Assembly: GCA_003224835.1 (NCBI GenBank)
Contig: QHZX01000342.1
Location: 1-12,509, forward strand
DNA length: 12,509 bases
Direction: 5' to 3'
Source of the DNA: Acidobacteriota bacterium
GTDB lineage: Bacteria > Acidobacteriota > Terriglobia > Terriglobales > Acidobacteriaceae
Positions 7,487-12,509 of this stretch are shown in pieces (position 1 is the first letter of the stretch; each line of letters starts with the position of its first letter). The position numbers and the translations under genes were made by a program. The notes under the pieces were generated by a model. That model made no database searches. It had not been told where the DNA came from and saw nothing but the letters and a program-made list of their open reading frames with translations.

Positions 7487-8658
7487 TTCAAACGCGGACG
7501 ACCCCAGTTCACCACCTCACGGAATCGGCCGAGAAGTTTCGTACGCAGCAACGAGAGGGCCAGCATCGCAACAAATATCGTGAGCAGCCCTGCGGACGCT
7601 ACCGCGATGCTTTGGCTGCGGTGAGGCAGGATAGTGAACTTTCCATAAACCAGTTCGATGTGAACCCAATAAACCAGCAAAGATGTCTTGCCCAACTGAA
7701 TCAGCGGACTGAACCCCCACTCTCCCGGCCCCCAACGGCACCAGCCATAAGCCAAGGTGGTGAGAAGCAACAGCATTCCCACCCGGATCATGAAGAAGCT
7801 GGGACTCGTGTGCCAGTAGTCGTAGACGGGATATATGTGGAGACTTAACGAGTTTAGAAATTTTGAGGCAAACACCAAGACAATTCCAGAAGCCCCGATC
7901 AGCAAGAAAGCATAGCCGCCGATTTTCCTGGCTCGAGCGCTCATCAGAAGAAAACCAAGGGCGAGTCCGGCAAACGCAAATCCAGTCCATGGGAAAACTG
8001 GGAATAGCCATGACTGAGGCTGCCCGAGGTTGTGAACGCCATTGATGTAACTCTCCAGTTCCCAAGGCAGAAAGCTCGGACGCCATGTGGTCCAGAGCAG
8101 TGGCGTGAAGGCGGAGACAGCCGCTGCCACAAGCACAGCTGCGGTGATCAGGCCTGTGGAGCTTTGGGTTTCCGGCGCAGTGCCCACCGGACGAGGATTT
8201 CCGAGCCTAGGTGCGCCTTCTGAGTTTCCGGGTGCAATCATCACCCAGCACATCACGCCCATCAGCATCAGTGAAACGCCGATGGTGTTGAGGATGTCCA
8301 CACGAAGCAGATCGCTCCACGGCGCCCACCCCAAAGCGATAGCGTATTCCTGCAAGCGAAAGAGTAAGCCCAGCGCCAAAATTTCGGCTCCACGCCTAAT
8401 CGTGGTCCGAGCGATTTGATTCGGAGAAAAATTTCTCTGGCGGAGCTTGTCCACCACCATGGCGAAAGAGATTCCAGCCAGGAAGAGAAACAATGGGGGG
8501 GGAAAAGTTCCGCCCAGCTGCGACCACATGAAGAATTTGGAGGCGCGGGCAGAGCCGCTGAGCCAAGCGTCATAGCAATGCGTCTGGAACATCAGCACGC
8601 ATGCTAAGCCGCGAAGCCAATCGATGTAGCCCAGACGAGATGATGGACCGGAGCTCAT
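7462..8658 (-). CDS. Polytopic membrane acyltransferase of the DUF1624 / heparan-alpha-glucosaminide N-acetyltransferase-like family
   Basis: 398 residues with about ten hydrophobic membrane segments. The N-terminus carries the family signature RLGYIDWLRGLACVLM (8-23) followed by QTHCYDAWL (25-33), with His27 in the first membrane helix. PPPLFLFLAGISFAM (53-67) and DLLRVDILNTIGVSL (116-130) are further hallmark blocks. Family members move acyl groups across the membrane onto sugars or other acceptors; the substrate here cannot be read from sequence. The ATG at 8658 has no clear Shine-Dalgarno. The last codons (LRRLRGV) and the stop (7462-7464) lie in the third copy of the tRNA-linked repeat, so the original C-terminus may have been replaced. 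A hydrophilic loop at about 143-170 contains Pro/Gly-rich sequence. It lies downstream of the OmpA-like gene but behind that gene's terminator, so it probably has its own promoter. Confidence 0.85.
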   Translation of the reverse strand: MSSGPSSRLGYIDWLRGLACVLMFQTHCYDAWLSGSARASKFFMWSQLGGTFPPPLFLFLAGISFAMVVDKLRQRNFSPNQIARTTIRRGAEILALGLLFRLQEYAIALGWAPWSDLLRVDILNTIGVSLMLMGVMCWVMIAPGNSEGAPRLGNPRPVGTAPETQSSTGLITAAVLVAAAVSAFTPLLWTTWRPSFLPWELESYINGVHNLGQPQSWLFPVFPWTGFAFAGLALGFLLMSARARKIGGYAFLLIGASGIVLVFASKFLNSLSLHIYPVYDYWHTSPSFFMIRVGMLLLLTTLAYGWCRWGPGEWGFSPLIQLGKTSLLVYWVHIELVYGKFTILPHRSQSIAVASAGLLTIFVAMLALSLLRTKLLGRFREVVNWGRPRLKLRRLRGV

Positions 8659-8694
8659 CAGGGGCAGTATAGACGGGCTGGAGCCTCGGGCTTG

Positions 8695-8722
8695 GTAATA
8701 GCCGGGCTGTCTGCCTGTTCAA
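8695..8722 (-). promoter_or_regulatory. Candidate promoter for the acyltransferase gene
   Basis: On the minus strand TTGAAC (8722-8717) and TATTAC (8700-8695) are spaced by 16 nt, each matching 4 of 6 consensus positions. They lie between the upstream terminator and the ATG at 8658. A competing -10-like TATACT (8671-8666) ends 7 nt before the ATG and would give a leaderless message. Confidence 0.25.
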
Positions 8723-8734
8723 CATACAGCAACA

Positions 8735-8760
8735 AAAAGCCTCCCTTGCGGGAGGCTTTT
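8735..8760 (-). terminator. Rho-independent terminator of the OmpA-like gene
   Basis: A perfect 11-bp stem, AAAAGCCTCCC / GGGAGGCTTTT, with a 4-nt loop. On the minus strand it starts 20 nt after the stop at 8780 and continues into TTTTTGTTG. The stem-loop with T tract is textbook in form. Confidence 0.88.
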
Positions 8761-8779
8761 GACCAGGAGACGGTGTTAG

Positions 8780-9649
8780 TTACTGCTGGGGTGTCGTGGT
8801 TGCGCCACCGGCCAGCTGTTCGAGATCGTTCTTAAGCAGGCTTACTTCGACGCGGCCGCCGCTCATCCGCTTCGGCTTTTCGCCGTTTTCAGCGGTGGTC
8901 TGCACCGGAGCGTTGCCCATGCCGAGAACGTAAATCCGGTAGACCGGAATTTCGTGGTTCTCGACCAGGTAGCGCACCACGGCATCGGCCATCTTGCGGG
9001 AAGTGGCGATCGCGGTTTGTCCCTTGCCAGAAGAGAAGCCCTGCACCTCGATGATGTATCCGCGCTGGCTCTTCACTGGCTGGGCCATCTGATCGAGTGC
9101 CTGCTTCGCATCCTTGCTCAGGACGGTTTGTCCCGGGCGGAAGCGAATTTCAGTCTGGTTGGTGGACTTGTATTGATCGATATTGCTGACCACGGTCTCT
9201 ACCGTGCTCAGGCGGGTGTTGGCCTGGGTCGCGGTGGTCTGCGCTTGCGTGGCCTTGTTGCCAGCGTCAACCGCGTGCTGGTCGGCTTCGTTGGCCTTGT
9301 TTGAGGCCATCTGAATGCCTTGCTGGGAGCGCGAATCGACGTCCTTGATCATCTTCGAGTTCGCCGAGGTCAGCTCGTCGAGCTCATTCACGCGGTCCCG
9401 AATCGGCTGAGTCTGGCGCTGCACGTACTTCTTGCGGGCAAAGGGATTGACCTTGCCCCAGAAGCCTTGACGGCTCTCATACTGCAAAGGCGCTTTGCCG
9501 GTGGCGGTTTCGCCGGAATTGGTGGTCTGAGTCGACGCCGCTTGCGACGACTGGTCGCTGGGAGTCGAGCTAGCCGGCTGCTGTTGGGCAAGCGCCGGGA
9601 GAGAGAGTAAGCATGCAACGAATAACGCTACCACTGAGCGATTTATCAT
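8780..9649 (-). CDS. OmpA-like C-terminal domain protein with signal peptide and helical linker
   Basis: 289 residues from the ATG at 9649. That start is preferred because GGAGG lies 9 nt upstream, whereas the alternative ATG at 9658 (3 codons longer) directly abuts it. A signal peptide (cleavage near ALAQ, about 22) is followed by a Ser/Thr/Gln-rich linker, a WGKVNPFARKKYV block (about 64-76), and an Ala/Asn/Gln-rich predicted coiled coil (about 82-157), much like an alpha-helical spacer. The OmpA-like domain is at about 162-272: IRFRPGQTVLS, YIIEVQGFSS, VVRYLV, YRIYVLGMGNA. Canonical domains bind diaminopimelate of peptidoglycan through the Asp of GHTD and the Arg of LSxxRA; here those positions read Ser207 and Met220, and the usual NRRV is GGRV. 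The fold is clear, but peptidoglycan binding in the standard manner is doubtful. No beta-barrel is present. Monocistronic, closed by a strong terminator. Confidence 0.87.
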   Translation of the reverse strand: MINRSVVALFVACLLSLPALAQQQPASSTPSDQSSQAASTQTTNSGETATGKAPLQYESRQGFWGKVNPFARKKYVQRQTQPIRDRVNELDELTSANSKMIKDVDSRSQQGIQMASNKANEADQHAVDAGNKATQAQTTATQANTRLSTVETVVSNIDQYKSTNQTEIRFRPGQTVLSKDAKQALDQMAQPVKSQRGYIIEVQGFSSGKGQTAIATSRKMADAVVRYLVENHEIPVYRIYVLGMGNAPVQTTAENGEKPKRMSGGRVEVSLLKNDLEQLAGGATTTPQQ

Positions 9650-10481
9650 TTTCAACATCCTCCGTTTACTCTGGGGGAGCTGCTGGCCTGGCCGAAGCGG
9701 CTGCGCTCAGGTAACTCCTCACCGCACGCCATTCGCGGGCGTGATCGCGATATCGATGCGTCCTGCAAACTGTGGCACGGGCAATGAATCGGATCGGCCT
9801 TTACGACTAAATGGCTTGTCCGACGGCCTTTTCCCCTGCCGGCCAGCGCTGACGCGACGCTGGACCGAAAAACTCGGCGTCAAATCCTAAGATGCTGACG
9901 CCTACTCTGACGTATATCAACTGCCATGCCAAACTGCAGAAAGCCTAAGTTATTGATTACTAGGCCTATTTTAGTCCTTCTAATTGACCTTAACTGGGCT
10001 CTCGACGGTAAATTTGCCGCAGATGTATAAAAAGGTGCTAGGCAGGAACGAAAGTCACCTCGCGAAGTTGGCCGTCATGAGAATGCCTTCTGTCAGTTCC
10101 GCCAGTGCTGGAGGACCACAAGGTCCTTCGACTCCGTAACTGCTGCGCATGGCGCACCGGTCACTTCGCTCAGGATGACAGACTTTAATTTGAGCGAACA
10201 TTTAGAAATCTTGGAATCCAGCTTGTCGCACTGCGATCCCAACTTGCACTCAGCTCCCGTCGCCAATCACTCAATCTCTTCGTTGACCAAAGTAACGCGG
10301 GCGGTCTAAGGCATTGCCCTGAACATCGCGGAAAAAGCACCAAAAAACAGCCGAAAATGCACAAAGTATTACTCTTTTCCACAATACAAATGCAGCTGTG
10401 GAGAGTAGAATTTTCTTGGCCTCCGAATCAGATTCGCGCCCAATAAAACCAATTTCCTTACAGGAAAGGATTTCTTCTCAC
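9650..10481. other. Long intergenic region between the OmpA-like and bactofilin genes, no convincing gene
   Basis: About 830 bp between divergent genes, lower in GC in its right half. I find no open frame with both a ribosome-binding site and a protein-like composition. Visible items: an inverted repeat CCAGCG / CGCTGG (9843-9848 and 9858-9863); two TGACG direct repeats 12 bp apart (9896-9900 and 9908-9912); a -10-like TATAAA at 10026-10031 with a weak TCGACG 18 nt upstream on the plus strand; and the dispersed repeat at 10090-10181. It may hold both promoters and possibly a long bactofilin leader or small RNA, but nothing here proves that. Confidence 0.6.
10090..10181. repeat. Degenerate dispersed repeat, related to the core of the tRNA-linked repeat
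   Basis: Contains a small hairpin GGACC-ACAA-GGTCC (10113-10126), then GGTCCTTCGACTCCG (10122-10136) and CTTCGCTCAGGATGACAG (10164-10181). These two blocks usually abut in the intergenic repeats I know from Acidobacteria and others; here about 27 nt separate them. Outer ends CTGTCA (10090-10095) and TGACAG (10176-10181) are inverted. The core GGTCC[CT]TCGACT ... CTC[AG]GGAT is shared with the repeats at 7220-7486. Confidence 0.6.
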
Positions 10482-11024
10482 ATGTGGAAGCCTACAAATC
10501 AGCCCACGGCGCCAGGTCGTCCGACCGAGCCGGAGCGTACCCCTATTTCAGCGCCGAGCGCTCCTGCGGTAACGGAAACGGCCGTCAGCAGCAGTGCTCC
10601 GCGACCCGTTTCGGCCAGCACTGCGGACCAGGCTACCATCGGGAAATCTCTTGTCATTAAAGGTGAAGTAACCGGCTCCGAATCCCTCTACATCGACGGC
10701 CGCGTGGAAGGCTCGATCAACCTGGCGGGAAACCGTGTAACGGTTGGCCGCAACGGCGTGGTCGCAGCGAACATCAATGCCCGCGAAATTGTCGTGCTTG
10801 GGAAAGTGCGCGGCAATCTCACTGCTAGCGACCGGGTCGATATTCGCAGTGACGGCTCGCTTACGGGTGACGTGGTGGCTGCGCGCATCTCGATTGAAGA
10901 TGGCGCGTTTTTCAAGGGCGGTATCGATATCCGCAAAGCTGGACAGCAACCCGGCCAGAAGCCGAATGGCGAAGATAAGCCAGGTACGACGGCCCAGGCC
11001 GAAGTAGCTGCAGCCCGCGCATAA
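10482..11024 (+). CDS. Bactofilin (polymer-forming cytoskeletal protein)
   Basis: 180 residues. The start is the ATG at 10482, giving MWKPTNQP, with AGGAAAGGA ending 11 nt upstream; an in-frame GTG-type start 28 codons earlier lacks such a site and adds non-homologous sequence. A disordered Pro/Ser/Thr-rich N-terminus (1-48) precedes the bactofilin core (about 51-150), a right-handed beta-helix built from short strands with regular Gly turns: TIGKSLVIKGEVTGSESLYI, DGRVEGSI, NRVTVGRNGVV, REIVVLGKVRGNL, DRVDI, GSLTGDV, RISIEDGAFFKGGI. The C-terminus is a hydrophilic Pro/Gln/Ala-rich tail. Bactofilins polymerise without nucleotide and scaffold localised cell-wall enzymes and other envelope functions. 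Length is typical. It is followed by its own terminator, so the Crp/Fnr genes downstream are separate. There is no adjacent M23 peptidase gene, a common partner elsewhere. Confidence 0.93.
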   Translation: MWKPTNQPTAPGRPTEPERTPISAPSAPAVTETAVSSSAPRPVSASTADQATIGKSLVIKGEVTGSESLYIDGRVEGSINLAGNRVTVGRNGVVAANINAREIVVLGKVRGNLTASDRVDIRSDGSLTGDVVAARISIEDGAFFKGGIDIRKAGQQPGQKPNGEDKPGTTAQAEVAAARA

Positions 11025-11045
11025 GCATCTAATCCAACTCTGAAG

Positions 11046-11080
11046 AATTGGCGTCCTGGTCTAAGGGCGCCAATTTTTTT
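11046..11080 (+). terminator. Rho-independent terminator of the bactofilin gene
   Basis: A 12-bp stem (11046-11057 with 11064-11075, one G-T wobble, loop GGTCTA) begins 22 nt after the stop and runs into an unbroken T tract ending at 11080. Confidence 0.9.
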
Positions 11081-11190
11081 GCGGAAAATATCGCTTCCAT
11101 TGGGCGAATTTACCGTCTCAAGTACGGGATTTCCTGACAATACGGTTTAACCATGTCGCCATCCTAAGTCTCGTGAAAAGGGAATGCGAT

Positions 11191-11967
11191 ATGGCTCTTC
11201 CGGATATTACGTCCATTGATAATCCGACTCCGTCAGTGCCAGTGCTATTGCTGCCGCGCACCGACCGGGATGGAAAATCCATTAAGAATCGGATTTTGCT
11301 TTCCATCCCGGAGGACGAATTCATGAGCCTGCGTCCGCATCTGGAACAAGTGGAGATGCCGCAGTACAAAATTCTTTACGACCAGGGCGAAAAGATTGGG
11401 AATGCTTATTTTCCAAATGAGGGGATGGTATCGCTCGTGGTACTGGTTCACGACGGCAGAAGCGTGGAGGTCGGCATCACAGGTTGTGAAGGCATAGTCG
11501 GGGCTCCATTGGCGTTCGGGTTCGAAAAGGCGCCTATGCGCGCCATCATGCAAATTAAGGGAAAGGGTTTAAGGATTCCGTCTTCGATACTGGAGGATAC
11601 GTTTCAGCGGTCACCGAATCTGAAGGCGCTGATAGAGCGCTACGTAATGATGCAGCAGTTACAGGTGGCGCAGCTCGCGGCCTGCAACCGTTTGCACGAC
11701 ATGGACCAGCGCCTGGCGCGCTGGTTGTTGATGTGTCAGGACAGGATCGACTCTGAAAATTTGCCGCTGACTCACGAATTCCTTGCCCAGATGCTGGGCT
11801 CGGGAAGACCTACGGTAACTATCGCCGCGGGCGTGCTCGAGCGTGCCGGCCTGATCGAAAATACTCGCGGAAGTTTAAAAATCCTCAACCGAAAGCGCCT
11901 CGAGGATGCTGCCTGCGAGTGCTACAGAGTGATCCAAAACTACAACGGGTTCTTCAGCCTGAAGTAG
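11191..11967 (+). CDS. Crp/Fnr-family transcriptional regulator
   Basis: 258 residues from the ATG at 11191, chosen because AAAGGGA lies 7 nt upstream; a GTG at 11173 is an alternative six codons earlier. An unstructured N-terminus (1-33) precedes a cyclic-nucleotide-binding-like beta barrel (about 35-130: LRPHLEQVEMP, YDQGEKIGNAYFPNEGMVSL, VEVGITGCEGIVGAPL), a dimerisation helix (about 150-182) and a winged HTH (about 190-240: LPLTHEFLAQMLGSGRPTVT, AAGVLERAGLIE, GSLKILNRKRLED). The phosphate-binding RxxA motif of cAMP-responsive Crp is absent, and no N-terminal cysteine cluster for Fnr-type iron-sulfur binding is visible, so the effector is unknown. A paralogue follows 152 bp downstream on the same strand. 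Between them is no clear terminator, so co-transcription is possible. Confidence 0.92.
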   Translation: MALPDITSIDNPTPSVPVLLLPRTDRDGKSIKNRILLSIPEDEFMSLRPHLEQVEMPQYKILYDQGEKIGNAYFPNEGMVSLVVLVHDGRSVEVGITGCEGIVGAPLAFGFEKAPMRAIMQIKGKGLRIPSSILEDTFQRSPNLKALIERYVMMQQLQVAQLAACNRLHDMDQRLARWLLMCQDRIDSENLPLTHEFLAQMLGSGRPTVTIAAGVLERAGLIENTRGSLKILNRKRLEDAACECYRVIQNYNGFFSLK

Positions 11968-12019
11968 CCTTCTGCCGCCGTCATTATTGTCCGAGTTAGT
12001 TGCGGAACTCTCGGTTCGT

Positions 12020-12032
12020 TGTCGAACTGACA
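12020..12032. promoter_or_regulatory. Candidate operator-like inverted repeat upstream of the second Crp/Fnr gene
   Basis: TGTC-N5-GACA is a perfect but short palindrome 88 bp before the start of the second regulator gene. GACA and TGTC words also occur at 11136-11139 and 11154-11157 before the first gene, but with different order and spacing. Crp/Fnr proteins bind palindromic sites and often autoregulate; four-base half sites are too short to be sure. Confidence 0.2.
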
Positions 12033-12119
12033 CATTCTCGCGTGACATCTAGCCTTACGCGCACTGGTCTTCTTCAGAGAATCCTGCGGTTTGCGCGTGG
12101 CTTGCAAGAGGGAGCACGT

Positions 12120-12509
12120 TTGCAACGTACGAATTTAAGCACGGAATTAAAGCACCCCATAACGGATCCATCCGGCACACGAACGGACGTCAACTCGAAA
12201 CCGGTAGAAAATCAAATACTGAACTCTATCCCGGAGTCAGAGTACAACCTTGTGCGTCCGCATCTGGAGCCAGTAGAACTTCCGCATCATCAGATCTTGC
12301 ACGAAGCCGGCGAGAAAATTGACTTCGCCTATTTCCTGAACGAAGGCCTGGCATCGTTGGTGGTGTTGACCAGCGATGGCCACAGCGTGGAAGTTGCCAT
12401 TGTCGGGCGCGAGGGAATTGTCGGCACCCCGCTGGCAGTCGGCATTCATCGCGGCCCATATCGCAGCATAATGCAGATTCCAGGAATGGGCGTTCGCCTG
12501 AAGTCGGAA
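12120..12509 (+). CDS. Second Crp/Fnr-family regulator, 3' part outside the window
   Basis: 130 codons, open to the right edge. No ATG is available upstream of the conserved region; the TTG at 12120 is chosen because AGGGAG lies 5 nt before it (another TTG at 12102 is in frame without a site). After a variable N-terminus (1-32), the sequence follows the first regulator closely: VRPHLEPVELP, HEAGEKIDFAYFLNEGLASLVVL, HSVEVAIVGREGIVGTPLAVG, RSIMQIPG. By my hand count about 50 of 83 aligned residues are identical, so the two are paralogues from a tandem duplication or an old pair. The cAMP phosphate-binding motif is again missing. The DNA-binding domain lies beyond the window, so its target preference relative to the first gene cannot be compared. 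Confidence 0.85.
   Translation, partial: MQRTNLSTELKHPITDPSGTRTDVNSKPVENQILNSIPESEYNLVRPHLEPVELPHHQILHEAGEKIDFAYFLNEGLASLVVLTSDGHSVEVAIVGREGIVGTPLAVGIHRGPYRSIMQIPGMGVRLKSE

Noticed and set aside
7134..7583. Plus-strand 149-codon open frame through the tRNA and the three repeats
   Set aside because: It begins before and runs through tRNA-Ser; the encoded GGSNPSLSA is the classic false translation of a tRNA T arm, and the rest is repeat DNA.
10185..10382. Minus-strand 65-codon frame starting with a hydrophobic stretch (MEKSNTLCIFGCFLVLF)
   Set aside because: It resembles a signal peptide, but it starts with GTG, has no ribosome-binding site, and the remainder is not protein-like; it abuts the dispersed repeat.

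Overview
The window looks like chromosomal DNA of a Gram-negative soil bacterium, most likely Acidobacteriota, class Terriglobia. This is inferred from moderately high GC, the mix of families (DUF1080 protein, FecR/DUF6600 secreted protein with a Gly-rich tail, OmpA-like protein with a long helical linker, bactofilin, Crp/Fnr pair) and a dispersed repeat of the kind common in that phylum. No database search was possible. I see no plasmid, phage, CRISPR or insertion-sequence genes.

Layout. Positions 1-405 (minus) hold the 5' part of a secreted DUF1080 (3-keto-disaccharide hydrolase-like) gene. A short divergent gap leads to an exported PDZ/S41 peptidase homologue (569-1783, plus) with both catalytic residues replaced, closed by a strong terminator. 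A complete class A penicillin-binding protein, PBP1A type, follows (1897-4128, plus). It converges, over a UUCG-loop terminator, on a large exported FecR/DUF6600 protein with a low-complexity tail (4178-6886, minus). Next come tRNA-Ser(UGA) (7153-7242, plus) and three direct repeats of about 89 bp, each beginning with a copy of the tRNA 3' end. A DUF1624-type membrane acyltransferase (7462-8658, minus) ends inside the last repeat. An OmpA-like protein (8780-9649, minus) is followed by about 830 bp without a convincing gene, then a bactofilin (10482-11024, plus), a Crp/Fnr regulator (11191-11967, plus) and the 5' part of its paralogue (12120 to the window end, plus).

Function. Most genes concern the cell envelope: glycan synthesis and cross-linking (PBP1A), a probable protease-derived binding protein (dead S41), exported or outer-membrane proteins (DUF6600, OmpA-like), a membrane acyltransferase and a polymer-forming scaffold (bactofilin). 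Terminators and strand switches show that they are mostly separate transcription units, not one operon.

Points most worth a second look: the S41 homologue without its Ser/Lys dyad; the tRNA-Ser 3'-end tandem duplication that also supplies the last codons and stop of the acyltransferase gene; the OmpA-like domain without the usual peptidoglycan-binding Asp and Arg; and the tandem Crp/Fnr paralogues without a recognisable cAMP-binding motif.
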